From NCBI GenBank assembly GCA_947252755.1, contig CAMXWV010000007.1, positions 62,001-126,000 on the forward strand: a stretch of 64,000 nt of DNA, written 5' to 3'. Shown piece by piece: positions 36,656 to 45,562 of this stretch (position 1 is the stretch's first letter; each line of letters starts with the position of its first letter). The notes below the pieces were generated by a model. It made no database searches. It worked only from the letters and a program-made list of their open reading frames with translations, and was not told where the DNA came from. This DNA comes from an uncultured Dermabacter sp. (GTDB lineage: Bacteria > Actinomycetota > Actinomycetes > Actinomycetales > Dermabacteraceae). The position numbers and the translations under genes were made by a program.

Positions 36656-39600
36656 TCAGCCCCCTCCGCCCGGGTTCGCCTTCTTCGCTCGCTCCAGGGC
36701 GTCCTTCGCCTTCTTCTGCGCCTCGCCGTAGGCCGCCCAGTCACCGTTCTTCAGCGCCTGGTCCGCTTCCTTCTGCGCTGCATCAAGGTCATTCAGCGCC
36801 TTGGTGAGCTCATCGCTGGCGCCTGCTGGCGGACTGGTAGTCTCGCTCGGCTGCGGTGCGGGCGACTGCGTGGCACCCTCAGTGGGCGCAGGGTCTTCAG
36901 CGCCGTCGGCGCCGTCGGCGCCGTCAGCGCCCTGGTCCTGCACCGCCTTTGCCTCTCCGGAGCTCGGCACCGACGCATCGCCCGCTTGGGCGCCGGAGTC
37001 GCCGCCGAAGACCGCGTCGAGCGCCTCATCGAGGGTGTCCGCATAGCCCACTTTGTCACCGAAGGAGACGAGCACCTTCCGCAGCAGCGGGTAGGAGGTG
37101 CCGCCGCCGGAGCTCGAGGACACCACATACACCGGCTGCACGTACAGCAGTCCGCCGCCCACCGGCAGGGTGAGCAGGTTGCCGTTGATCACTTCGGAGT
37201 TGCCGGTGCGCAGCAGGTTCAGCTCACGGGACACGTCCGGGTTGGTGTTGAACGTGTTCTGCACCTGGCGCGGCGCACTCACCGGGTTCGCGGTGGGCAG
37301 CACCATGAGGTTCAGCTGGCCGTAGGTGTCGGCAGGGTTGCCGGCTTCCTTCCCGGTCTCGGAGTCCACCGCGAGGAAGCCCAGCAGCACGTCCTGGCCG
37401 GACTGCGGGATGTAGCTGGTGGACAGCGAGAAGCGCGGTGAATCCTGGCCGGGCATCTGCATGGACAGGTACAGCGGCGGCTGCGCTGGCGCAGAAGCCT
37501 GCTGGCCGTTCTGGTTCTGGTCGCCGCTGGAACGCGTCGGGTCCGGGGTGACCTGCCAGAAGTCCTGGCCGCCGTAGAACTCATCCGCGTTCTTCACGTG
37601 ATAGGTGCCCAGGATCTCCCGCTGCGCTTTGAACAGATCTGAGGGGTAGCGCAGATGGCTCATGAGATCAGCGGAGATCTCATCCGCGCTCTTCAGCGAG
37701 GATGGGAACACATCGCTCCACGCCTTGAGGATCGGGTCCTCGGTGTCCCACGCGTACAGGTCCACGCTGCCGTCAAACGCATCCAGTGTCACCTTGACGG
37801 AGTTGCGCATGTAGTTCACACGCGGGCTCTGCCGCAGGTGGGACGTGTCAGCACCGCTGGTTTTCGAGTCCGTCACCGTCTCGTCGAAGTCCAGGGACTG
37901 CGAGTACGGGTAGCGGTCGCTCGCGGTGTACGCGTCGATCACCCACACCAGGCGGTTATCCACGATCGCGGGATACATCTCCGAGTCCAGGGACAGGAAC
38001 GGCGCCACTTCCTGCACACGCTGCTGCGGGTGCCGGTCGTAGAGGATCTGCGATTCGCTGTTCACATAGCTGGAGATCGCAATGTTCGGCTCCCGGAACT
38101 TGATCGCATACAGCAGCCGCACGATCGGGTTGCCGATATCCGGGCCGCCCTCGCCGGTGTACGTGTTCTGCACCTGACGCCCGTCGCCTTCGCCGTCAGT
38201 GCCGCCAGCCTGGTAATCGAACTCCTGCGGGGGCGCGTCCGTCGGCGCACCCACAATCGAATAGTCCGGTGAGTGACGGCCGAAGTACACCCGCTCCTCG
38301 TAGTCGCCGAACGGGCCGGAGCCGGGAACACCGGACTGGAAGAACGCCGGCTCACCGTTTGCTTCACGGCGGTTGCCGTACGCGGCTGCGGTGCCGAAGC
38401 CATGGGTGTACACCACATGCTGGGTCACCCAGTCGCGGTTAGCGAGGTTCAGCTTGTCCGGGCGCAGCTCGCGCACACCGATCACGGTGTCCTGGCTTTC
38501 GCCGTCGATGTCATACCGGTCCACGGACAGAACCTTCTCAAAGCCCCAGTAGGGCCGGTTCGCTTCACGCTGCTCGAAGGTTGGGGACACCACGGCCGGG
38601 TCCAACAGGCGGATCTGCGCGGTGGTGGAGGCGTCGGATCGCAGCGCGCCCGCGTCCGCGTTCGTCTTCGCCTCGTAGCGGGTCTCCTTCACGCCGGTGA
38701 GCCGGTAAGCATCGCGGGTGGCATCGATATTGTGCTGAATATAGGTGCGCTCGAGTGCGCGCTCATTCGGCGCCACCTTGAAGTTCTGGATCAGCGCCGG
38801 GTACACCATGCCCACCACCACGGTGGACAGCACGATCAGGCCGGCACCTACCGCCGGCAGCTTCCAGTTCCCCTTGAGGATCCACGCCACGATCAGGCCG
38901 GCCACAATCAGTGCGGAGATCGCGAGGATCGTTTTGGATGGGATCAGCGCGTTCACGTCCGTGTATGACGCTCCCTGGAAGCGTGAATGCTCAGCGTTGA
39001 GGAAGCTGTAGCGCTCGAACCAGTGCTGCGCGGCAAGGACCACCAGGTAGGCGATAGCGATGATCCCCACGTGAGTGCGCGCCGCCTTCGTGAAGGACAG
39101 CCCGGTGCCCTCACCCCAGGCGATCCCCCCGTACACGAAGTGCCCCGCCACCGCAGCCACCGCGGTGGCGATGACCACGAAGTTCAGCAGGGTGAGCGCC
39201 AGATCGATCACAGGCATATGGAATATATAGAAGCCCACGTCGTGGTTGAAGATCGGATCCTTCGTGCCGAAGTTGCGCGCGTGCAGCATCATCTGCACCT
39301 GCTGCCAGGATCGGGCTGCTGTGAGACCGCCGAAGATGCCGAGCACTACTGGCACTGCAATGGTGATCATCCGGCGCAGGGGGTTGATCGTTTCACGGAA
39401 CTGCTCGATCGCCTCCTGCTCCCGTGTGACCGGCGGGTAGATCGGCCGCCGGCTGTAGGCCACTCGCAGGCTGATGAAGATCGGCACGGCGATCAGCACC
39501 GCCCCGATCACGAACAGGACCGCCTGTGTGATCCAGCGGGTCCAAAGCACATCGATATAGCCGAGCTGACTGAACCACAGGTATTTGGTGACCACTTCAG

Positions 39601-39742
39601 CCGCAACAACCAGTCCCAGCACCAGCACACCGATCACGATGGCAGTGATCGCCAATGGTGACAGGCCCTGGCGTTCACCATCCTGGCGGGCTTTCTTCGG
39701 GCGTGGTTGGCGGGGTCCGGGGGTGGGGACCGAGAAACTCAC
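36656..39742 (-). CDS. UPF0182-family large membrane protein
   Basis: A 1028-residue protein of unknown function, nearly universal in actinobacteria. About seven membrane helices lie in the first 320 residues (AITAIVIGVLVLGLVVAAEVV, then WITQAVLFVIGAVLIAVPIF and others). A large extracytoplasmic domain (about 330-890) with VYTHGFGTAAAYGNRR and GTSYPLLRKVLVSFGDKVGYADTLDEALDAVFGG follows. The tail is Ala/Asp/Pro-rich and includes a tandem GAD repeat, ending in a Lys-rich helix. It is divergent from a PPA1309-family gene, its usual neighbour. Confidence 0.9.
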   Translation of the reverse strand: MSFSVPTPGPRQPRPKKARQDGERQGLSPLAITAIVIGVLVLGLVVAAEVVTKYLWFSQLGYIDVLWTRWITQAVLFVIGAVLIAVPIFISLRVAYSRRPIYPPVTREQEAIEQFRETINPLRRMITIAVPVVLGIFGGLTAARSWQQVQMMLHARNFGTKDPIFNHDVGFYIFHMPVIDLALTLLNFVVIATAVAAVAGHFVYGGIAWGEGTGLSFTKAARTHVGIIAIAYLVVLAAQHWFERYSFLNAEHSRFQGASYTDVNALIPSKTILAISALIVAGLIVAWILKGNWKLPAVGAGLIVLSTVVVGMVYPALIQNFKVAPNERALERTYIQHNIDATRDAYRLTGVKETRYEAKTNADAGALRSDASTTAQIRLLDPAVVSPTFEQREANRPYWGFEKVLSVDRYDIDGESQDTVIGVRELRPDKLNLANRDWVTQHVVYTHGFGTAAAYGNRREANGEPAFFQSGVPGSGPFGDYEERVYFGRHSPDYSIVGAPTDAPPQEFDYQAGGTDGEGDGRQVQNTYTGEGGPDIGNPIVRLLYAIKFREPNIAISSYVNSESQILYDRHPQQRVQEVAPFLSLDSEMYPAIVDNRLVWVIDAYTASDRYPYSQSLDFDETVTDSKTSGADTSHLRQSPRVNYMRNSVKVTLDAFDGSVDLYAWDTEDPILKAWSDVFPSSLKSADEISADLMSHLRYPSDLFKAQREILGTYHVKNADEFYGGQDFWQVTPDPTRSSGDQNQNGQQASAPAQPPLYLSMQMPGQDSPRFSLSTSYIPQSGQDVLLGFLAVDSETGKEAGNPADTYGQLNLMVLPTANPVSAPRQVQNTFNTNPDVSRELNLLRTGNSEVINGNLLTLPVGGGLLYVQPVYVVSSSSGGGTSYPLLRKVLVSFGDKVGYADTLDEALDAVFGGDSGAQAGDASVPSSGEAKAVQDQGADGADGADGAEDPAPTEGATQSPAPQPSETTSPPAGASDELTKALNDLDAAQKEADQALKNGDWAAYGEAQKKAKDALERAKKANPGGGG
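36900..36931 (-). repeat. Tandem 9-base repeat in the UPF0182 gene tail
   Basis: The unit GCCGTCGGC occurs about three and a half times (last copy with one change) and encodes Gly-Ala-Asp repeats. Copy number could vary by slippage. Confidence 0.75.
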
Positions 39743-39820
39743 AGACAGACCTCAACTCAGATGGCACAGCCGCACGTACTGTGGAACCTATTGACCACCC
39801 CTATTCTGTCAGGTGTTGCC

Positions 39821-40405
39821 GTGAGTGAGAACTCGTCTGCTCTGAATCAGCTCAGTGAGCGCCAGGCTGCGCTCGCCGCCGCCCTCCTCGACGCTGTTCG
39901 GCACACCGCCGGCGCACCCGCCGCGTCTGCCGACGCGCCCTCCCCCGCCTCCCGCACCAGGCCCATCAGCCGGTTTGCGCTGCTGAGCACACAGCAGCTG
40001 CTCACTGATCAGCCCGCGTTCGCCTCGGTGCTGGATGAGCAGACCCTTCAGCAGGCACAGTCCGATTCCCACCACCTGACCGCGGTGGATCTTGATGCTC
40101 ACAGCACCGAGCCGATGGATGAGCTCGCGGATGCGCTCTGGCCCGAACAGCTTGATGGCGGCGTGATCATCGCCGAGATTCCCGGCGCGTCCGAGGGCGA
40201 GGCTGCATCAACCATGCTCGCAGCCGCGGGCGCGCTGCTCACCGGTGAAACCTGGTGCCTGGTGCGCGCTGTCGATGCGCCAGCGGGATCCCCCACCCGG
40301 GTGGGCCCAAACCTGGTGCCACAGCTGGTGGCAGCCCTGCAGGCAAGCCTTGGCATGGGCCTTCCGCAGGAGAGCATCAGCACGGACGAGCCGGAGGCGA
40401 GCTGA
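39821..40405 (+). CDS. PPA1309-family protein
   Basis: A 194-residue soluble protein of unknown function found in many actinobacteria divergent from UPF0182, as here. The C-terminal half has DGGVIIAEIPGASEGEAASTMLAAAGALLTGETWCLVRAVD and NLVPQLVAALQASLG, conserved in this family. I chose GTG 39821 (AGGTG about 6 bases upstream). The longer frame to 39707 overlaps the UPF0182 start. A TATTCT at 39802-39807 may be the -10 element. Confidence 0.75.
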   Translation: MSENSSALNQLSERQAALAAALLDAVRHTAGAPAASADAPSPASRTRPISRFALLSTQQLLTDQPAFASVLDEQTLQQAQSDSHHLTAVDLDAHSTEPMDELADALWPEQLDGGVIIAEIPGASEGEAASTMLAAAGALLTGETWCLVRAVDAPAGSPTRVGPNLVPQLVAALQASLGMGLPQESISTDEPEAS

Positions 40406-40421
40406 GGCTGCCGCTATCCGC

Positions 40422-40964
40422 TCAGAACGGGGCGGGCTCGGCTGATTCGGCCTCTGGCGAGCCCGCTGTGGTGAGCGAAGAGCCCTCATCCGTGAGCGGG
40501 GAGCCTTCATCCGGTGGCAGCACTACGCCTTCCTCCGTGGCGGTGGTGTCCGCCCCGCCGGCTTTGATCTGTCCGGTGGCGGGATCGATCGGCTGTGTGC
40601 TGGGGTTCTTGTAGTAGCGAGTAGCGCCGTACAGCAGGTTCGGGCCGCAGTTGTCTGCCTGGAGAACCAGAGTGTAGAATTCGCGATCATTAGCTCCGGT
40701 CCACTGGTGGGTGCTGAGTTTGCCCTGTGCCATCACCGGATCCCCCACTTTCAGGGATGCGTGCACGTTGCGTGCCAGGCTCTTGCGGCGGATCTGCACC
40801 CGCACGAATTCACAGTCCTTCTCCACGTATTTGCCGGTCTCACGGTTGAAGTAGCCGTCATTGACCGCCACGGTGAATGTGGCGATGAGGTTTCCGTCGT
40901 CGAATTTCTGCAGACGCACTGGCTGGGCAACATTGCCGGCGATCGTGGTGTGCATCGGTGACAT
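40422..40964 (-). CDS. ssb: Single-stranded DNA-binding protein
   Basis: A 180-residue OB-fold protein (about residues 4-112: TIAGNVAQPVRL, FTVAVNDGYFNRETGKYVEKDCEFVRVQIRRKSLARNVHASLKVGDPVMAQGKLST). The tail is acidic and Pro/Ser-rich but ends EPAPF, not DDDIPF. The chromosomal ssb usually sits between rpsF and rpsR; this copy has neither neighbour, so it is probably a paralogue for special conditions. AGGAGGAGCG precedes the ATG. Confidence 0.87.
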   Translation of the reverse strand: MSPMHTTIAGNVAQPVRLQKFDDGNLIATFTVAVNDGYFNRETGKYVEKDCEFVRVQIRRKSLARNVHASLKVGDPVMAQGKLSTHQWTGANDREFYTLVLQADNCGPNLLYGATRYYKNPSTQPIDPATGQIKAGGADTTATEEGVVLPPDEGSPLTDEGSSLTTAGSPEAESAEPAPF

Positions 40965-41186
40965 GGTCGCTCCTCCTGGAGATCAGTTGAGGTTCGCAGC
41001 CGGTTAGCTGTGATCCCCAGGGTCCGCGAGCGCGAGCAGCCCCGCCAGACGGCGGTGCGGGATCTGGGCGACTAGGCGGTCACAGCGGAGAACTGCGCTG
41101 CCGCACCCGAGGCTGACCGCGGCGCCGCGCGGGATGTCACGTATGCTGGGTGCGCTCTGCCGGCTATGGCGGCCGGCCTGAGCACG

Positions 41187-41259
41187 GCCTCCATAGCTCA
41201 GCGGATAGAGCGCCCGCCTTCTAAGCGGTCGGTCGCAGGTTCGAATCCTGCTGGGGGCG
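41187..41259 (+). tRNA. tRNA-Arg(TCT)
   Basis: Acceptor GCCTCCA/TGGGGGC (with one G-T pair), D-arm TAGCTCAGCGG, anticodon stem CCGC/GCGG with loop CTTCTAA (anticodon TCT, reads AGA), T-arm GGTTCGAATCC, discriminator G at 41259. CCA is not encoded. A possible -10 (TATGCT) lies about 35 bases upstream. Confidence 0.95.
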
Positions 41260-41262
41260 CTG

Positions 41263-42438
41263 TCAGTCCTCCGCCACCCCGGTGGAGTAGGGGTCACGGA
41301 TGTGGATCGGGCGCATGGTGGGCGTGGGGTAGTGCGCCCCCGGGAACCGGCCGAACTGCTCCTCTCCCAGCACCCAGCCGCGCTCTTTCGCCTGATCGAT
41401 CAGGTCAAGCGCCTGCTGCGGGGTGGGGTGTTTGCTGGTGAAGGTGGAGCCTGCCGGCAGCAGCGATTCGTACACGGTGGTCTTCGGCCGCAGCCACAGC
41501 TTCCCGGAGCGGGTGCGGTCACGCAGGGCGTGAGCGCGCCAGGTGGTGATCGGGTGGGTGGAGGTCCAGTTGACCAGGTGCAACCACAGGCCCTTCTCGG
41601 TGGCGGCACGGTCCGCGAGCTCATGCACGTTCACGTGCGCGTTCAGGTATTTGCCGGCGGACAGCAGAGCCATCGTGCCCGGGGCGCCTTCGGGCACCAC
41701 CGAGTAGCCGTAGTTGTCCGCGGTATATTCCTGGGCGCGGCTGAGCGCCTTGCCGAGCAGCGGAATCTGGAAGGCGAGGTTCTGCAGCAGCAGGCGGAAG
41801 TAGCCGGTGTGGCCAGCCGCGTGGTGCCCCACCTCGTGAGCGATCACGAACCGGAGGGCTTCTGGGTCGCGAACTGCACCGCCCACCTCGAACAGGTCTG
41901 AATGCACGGCCACGTAGCGGCGGAAGCCGTGGCCTGCTGCAAATGCGTTGATCACGCCGTTGCCGATGAGAACGTACGCGTCGGGCACGCGGCGCATGCC
42001 CATCTGCTGGGCGGCGTCCGCCACCATCCAGTAGCCCTCCGGAAACTGGGTGGGGGTCATGCGCACGGCGAAGGCTCGCATCCGCGCGTACATGAGGGCA
42101 CGGAGAATCCAGATCGCCCACGGCATGACGCCGATCACCGCGTACAGCTGGATCACGATCGGGTCAATGTCCGTGACATCCACCAGCGACTCCCCTCTCG
42201 CTGCCACGACAACCAGCAGCACCAGGGAAGCCAGCCAGAGGAGGTTCAGGCCGATGGTCACCGCTACCGCAACGACGAACAGGGGCAGCTCCCACGGGTG
42301 GCGCATCGGCAGGTCGCCGAGCAGACCATGCCGGGTGGCGCCGTTGAACAGGGTGGGTTTGGCAATGGCAGCAGTCTCGCCGTGCTGACTCGGTTCGGAG
42401 GGGCGTTTCGGCGACTGCTCGTCAGGGTGAAGGCTCAT
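41263..42438 (-). CDS. M48-family membrane zinc metalloprotease
   Basis: A 391-residue protein related to HtpX/Ste24 proteases. Two membrane helices (about 50-80 and 98-120) precede the catalytic domain, whose zinc motif is HEVGHHAAGH; the third ligand is probably in the SRAQEYTADNYGYS segment (E in AQEYTAD). A C-terminal cytoplasmic extension follows (TWRAHALRDRTRSGKLW...). It probably takes part in membrane protein quality control. It ends 4 bases beyond the convergent tRNA-Arg. Confidence 0.87.
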   Translation of the reverse strand: MSLHPDEQSPKRPSEPSQHGETAAIAKPTLFNGATRHGLLGDLPMRHPWELPLFVVAVAVTIGLNLLWLASLVLLVVVAARGESLVDVTDIDPIVIQLYAVIGVMPWAIWILRALMYARMRAFAVRMTPTQFPEGYWMVADAAQQMGMRRVPDAYVLIGNGVINAFAAGHGFRRYVAVHSDLFEVGGAVRDPEALRFVIAHEVGHHAAGHTGYFRLLLQNLAFQIPLLGKALSRAQEYTADNYGYSVVPEGAPGTMALLSAGKYLNAHVNVHELADRAATEKGLWLHLVNWTSTHPITTWRAHALRDRTRSGKLWLRPKTTVYESLLPAGSTFTSKHPTPQQALDLIDQAKERGWVLGEEQFGRFPGAHYPTPTMRPIHIRDPYSTGVAED

Positions 42439-42589
42439 GGAATAACCCTATCCGCGCCGCTGGCTCCGGCGGCTCCCCCATCGGTCGGAATGTTCGCCGA
42501 CGCGTGTCGACGAAAGTCGAGGATCTGCCCCGCCGGCGCCGCGCCGTGAGCGATCGCACGCGGGCCGCTGAGCAGAGGTGAACACAGCA

Positions 42590-42626
42590 AAGCGCCGCTC
42601 CTTCCCGGTGGGATGGAGCGGCGCTT
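42590..42626 (-). terminator. Terminator after sodA
   Basis: A 12-base-pair stem (42590-42601 with 42615-42626) with a 13-base loop. On the minus strand it is followed by TGCTG, with no real T-run. It separates sodA from the M48 gene. Confidence 0.65.
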
Positions 42627-42643
42627 GCAGCAGATGACCGGGA

Positions 42644-43273
42644 TCAGGCGGTCGGCACGATCAGACCATTGGTCTGCTTCTGTGCGCGCTCAAAGCGGTC
42701 GGCCACATCGGCCCAGTCCACGATGTCCCAGAAGGCCTTGACATAGTCCGCCTTCACGTTCTGGTACTGGAGGTAGAAGGCGTGCTCCCACATGTCCAGC
42801 AGCAGCAGCGGGACCGTGGCGGCGGCGAGGTTGCCCTGGTGGTCGTACAGCTGCTCGATGATGAGCTTCTGGCCCAGGCTGTCCCATGCGAGGATCGCCC
42901 AGCCGGAGCCCTGGATGCCGAGGGCTGCAGCGGTGAACTGTGCGCGGAGCGCGTCGAACGAGCCGAAGAACTCCTCCACAGCGGAGGCGAGCTGGCCCTC
43001 CGGCTTGTCCCCACCCTCCGGGGAGAGGTTCTGCCAGAAGATCGTGTGGTTCACGTGCCCGGCAAGGTTGAACGCGAGGTTCTTCGACAGCTGGTTGATG
43101 GTGCCGAAGTCATCCTTCTCGCGTGCCTCAGCGAGCTTCTCCAGCGCCGTGTTCGCGCCGTCCACGTAGGCCTTGTGATGCTTGGAGTGGTGCAGCTCCA
43201 TGATCTTGCCGTCAATGGACGGCTCAAGCGCACCGTAGTCGTAAGTGAGGTCCGGAAGAGTGTAGTCAGCCAT
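42644..43273 (-). CDS. sodA: Superoxide dismutase (Mn/Fe family)
   Basis: Converts superoxide to oxygen and peroxide. Metal ligands lie in ELHHSKHHKAYV, HVNHTIFWQNL and DMWEHAFYLQY. The 209-residue length is normal and there is no signal peptide, so it is cytoplasmic. I start at ATG 43273 (MADYTLPDL) with AGAAAGGA upstream; the frame extension to 43342 crosses the promoter. Mn or Fe use cannot be decided by eye. Confidence 0.95.
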   Translation of the reverse strand: MADYTLPDLTYDYGALEPSIDGKIMELHHSKHHKAYVDGANTALEKLAEAREKDDFGTINQLSKNLAFNLAGHVNHTIFWQNLSPEGGDKPEGQLASAVEEFFGSFDALRAQFTAAALGIQGSGWAILAWDSLGQKLIIEQLYDHQGNLAAATVPLLLLDMWEHAFYLQYQNVKADYVKAFWDIVDWADVADRFERAQKQTNGLIVPTA

Positions 43274-43326
43274 GCCCTGTCCTTTCTCTGGTCTGAGCGG
43301 GCGCCGTTGCACCCTGGCAGAGCAAC

Positions 43327-43356
43327 TGTATAGAGCGAGCATGTGCGTTCAGTGAA
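43327..43356 (-). promoter_or_regulatory. Putative sodA promoter
   Basis: On the minus strand, TTCACT (43351-43356), an 18-base spacer and TATACA (43327-43332). It lies about 55 bases before the sodA ATG, in the 109-base gap shared with the divergent orn fusion gene, so the two promoters must overlap. Confidence 0.5.
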
Positions 43357-43382
43357 TACCGAGATCGCTTAGGGTGGAACAC

Positions 43383-45293
43383 GTGAAGAGCGTGAAGAAC
43401 CCCGTCCACGACCGCATTGTCTGGGTGGACTGTGAGATGACCGGCCTGGACAAGCAGAACGACGCCCTGATCGAGGTGGCGGTCCTTGTGACCGACGGGG
43501 ACCTCACGGTTCTGGGCGAAGGCGTGGACATTGTGATCCGCCCACCCCAGGGGGCGATCGAGTCCATGAATGACTTTGTGCGCACCATGCACACTGATTC
43601 AGGCCTGCTTGATGAGCTTGAACAGGGTGTGAGCCTGGAAGAAGCCCAGCAGGCCTGTTTGGACTATGTCACCCAGTTCGTGCAGGAGCCGGGCAAGGCG
43701 CCCCTGGCGGGCAATAGTGTGGGCACCGATCGTGCTTTTTTGGAGCGTGACCTGCCGCTGTTCGAAGGGCACCTGTCCTATCGGACGATCGACGTGTCCA
43801 GCTTCAAAGAGCTGGCCAAGCGCTGGCTGCCGCGGGTGTTCTTCAATACTCCCGCCAAGCACGGCGGGCACCGGGCGCTGGCGGATATCAAGGAGTCGAT
43901 CCAGGAGCTGAAGTACTACCGCGAGGCGATGATCGTGTCTCAGCCGGGCCCCACCACGGAGTATCTGCGGGTGCTGTCAGAAAGCCTGGAGCTGAACGCG
44001 GACGGCGCTATGACGGAAGCTTCCGCCGCGCACGGAACTGAGATTCCGCCCTCGATGCGCTGGTTGAACTCCCCGCAGCACGCCCAGTGGCTGGCTGACG
44101 AAGGTGATGAGCTGCTCGCGTTCGCAGCCGGATCCGCACTCAAGGAGGGATTCGGCTGGCAGAACACCACGGGTGAGGTGGACCTTTTCCACCCGCGCGA
44201 GCTGTGGATCAACGCCCGCATGACTCATGTGTTCTCCCTGGCAGCGATGCAGGGCAAACCGGAGTTCGGCCCGTACGCGGATCATGGAGTGGCCGCGATC
44301 AGCAGCCTGTTCCGAGACCCGGAGCACGGGGGGTTCGTCTCCGCCGTGGGCCATGACGGCGCCGTTGTGGACGGCACGAAGGCGTGCTATTCGCATGCGT
44401 TCGCAGTGCTTGCGGCAGCATCCGCAACCGCTGCGGGCCGCCCCGGCGCACGCGCCCTGCTGGACGAGGCGCTCAGCATCCTGCTGGACCGGTTCTACGA
44501 GAAGCAGCATGGCATGTTCGCCGAATCCTTCACTCGGGACTTCACCACCGGTGAAGACTACCGGGGCATCAACGCGAATATGCACGCGGTGGAAGCGCTG
44601 CTGGCAGCGTCTGACGTGACCGGCCGCAGCGACCTGTTGGAGATCGCCGTTGGCGTGCTGAAGCATGCAGTCCATGAGCATGCGCGCGAGAACAACTGGT
44701 CGCTGCCGGAGCATTTCACCGCCCAGTGGCAGGTGCAGGCGGAGTTCAATGCGGACCGCAAAGATGACAGGTTCCGCCCGTACGGCGCCACCCCGGGCCA
44801 CTGGTTCGAATGGGCGCGGCTAGCGCTCAGCGCCCGTGCCGCGCTCGCCGGTCACGGTCTTGAACAGCCGCAGTGGCTGCTCGAAGGAGCGCTCACGCTG
44901 ATGGATCGGGCGGCGCTGCTGTTCGGTCAGGATGGGCAGCCGGGCTTCGTGTACACCGTGGACTGGAATGATGACCCGGTGGTGCATGAGCGCATGCACT
45001 GGGTGGCCGCTGAGGCCGTGTCCGCTGCGGCAGTGGCCTACCGCACCACTCGAGATGAGCGCTGGGCGAAGCTGTATGAGCAGTGGTGGGAGTTCATCGC
45101 TACGCATCTGATCGATGCGGAGAACGGCTCCTGGCACCATGAGCTGGACCGGACCAATCAGGCGCAGGCCACCGTGTGGGACGGCAAGCCCGACGCGTAT
45201 CACGCCTACCAGGCCACGCTCATCCCCCGTCTGCCCGTCTGGCCGGCGATGGCGGAGGCTGTGCGGCGCGGACTGCTGGACTCCGTGAGCTGA
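43383..45293 (+). CDS. orn: Oligoribonuclease fused to AGE-family sugar epimerase/isomerase
   Basis: One uninterrupted frame of about 636 residues. The first ~195 are a full oligoribonuclease (DEDDh 3'-5' exonuclease): WVDCEMTGLD with the catalytic D and E, LAGNSVGTDRAFLERDLP, and HRALADIKESIQELKYY. Orn normally ends there at about 200 residues. After a 25-residue linker comes an N-acylglucosamine 2-epimerase (AGE)/YihS-type (alpha/alpha)6 domain of about 410 residues with LWINARMTHVFSLA, RGINANMHAVEALLAA, FRPYGATPGHWFEWARL and HHELDRTNQ. Both halves look intact. I use GTG 43383 (AGGGTGG upstream); GTG 43374 is an alternative. A terminator follows 34 bases after the stop. Confidence 0.87.
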   Translation: MKSVKNPVHDRIVWVDCEMTGLDKQNDALIEVAVLVTDGDLTVLGEGVDIVIRPPQGAIESMNDFVRTMHTDSGLLDELEQGVSLEEAQQACLDYVTQFVQEPGKAPLAGNSVGTDRAFLERDLPLFEGHLSYRTIDVSSFKELAKRWLPRVFFNTPAKHGGHRALADIKESIQELKYYREAMIVSQPGPTTEYLRVLSESLELNADGAMTEASAAHGTEIPPSMRWLNSPQHAQWLADEGDELLAFAAGSALKEGFGWQNTTGEVDLFHPRELWINARMTHVFSLAAMQGKPEFGPYADHGVAAISSLFRDPEHGGFVSAVGHDGAVVDGTKACYSHAFAVLAAASATAAGRPGARALLDEALSILLDRFYEKQHGMFAESFTRDFTTGEDYRGINANMHAVEALLAASDVTGRSDLLEIAVGVLKHAVHEHARENNWSLPEHFTAQWQVQAEFNADRKDDRFRPYGATPGHWFEWARLALSARAALAGHGLEQPQWLLEGALTLMDRAALLFGQDGQPGFVYTVDWNDDPVVHERMHWVAAEAVSAAAVAYRTTRDERWAKLYEQWWEFIATHLIDAENGSWHHELDRTNQAQATVWDGKPDAYHAYQATLIPRLPVWPAMAEAVRRGLLDSVS

Positions 45294-45326
45294 CGGGGGT
45301 CTCAGGCGGCCTCAAAAAGAGGAAAA

Positions 45327-45375
45327 GCGAGGCCCAGAACCTGCTCGCCTTCCAGCGGGAGGTTCTGGGCCTCGC
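45327..45375. terminator. Bidirectional terminator between orn fusion and tRNA-His
   Basis: A perfect 16-base-pair stem (45327-45342 with 45360-45375) with a 17-base loop, between a plus-strand gene and the convergent tRNA-His. AAAAGA precedes it and CTATAT follows. Confidence 0.72.
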
Positions 45376-45386
45376 CCTATATCCGG

Positions 45387-45459
45387 GGTGATCGACGGGA
45401 TTTGAACCCGCGACCGCCTGGACCACAACCAGGAGCTCTACCAACTGAGCTACGACCAC
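45387..45459 (-). tRNA. tRNA-His(GTG)
   Basis: The minus strand has acceptor GTGGTCG/CGATCAC, D-arm TAGCTCAGTTGG, anticodon stem CCTGG/CCAGG with loop TTGTGGT (anticodon GTG), T-arm GGTTCAAATCC and discriminator C at 45387. The base before the acceptor (45460) gives the G-1 that pairs with C73 in histidine tRNAs. Confidence 0.95.
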
Positions 45460-45562
45460 CATGTGCTCACCGAAGTGCGCAACATGCCCCAGCATACTCA
45501 CCGTTCACGGCGGTGCGCCAATCGGGGCGGCTCAGAGGTGGCGCGCGTCTCTGAAGCCAGTG

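Noticed and set aside
41004..41297. 97-residue minus frame over tRNA-Arg(TCT)
   Set aside because: Its SRIRTCDRPLRRRALYPLSYGG stretch is the tRNA read backwards, a common false gene.
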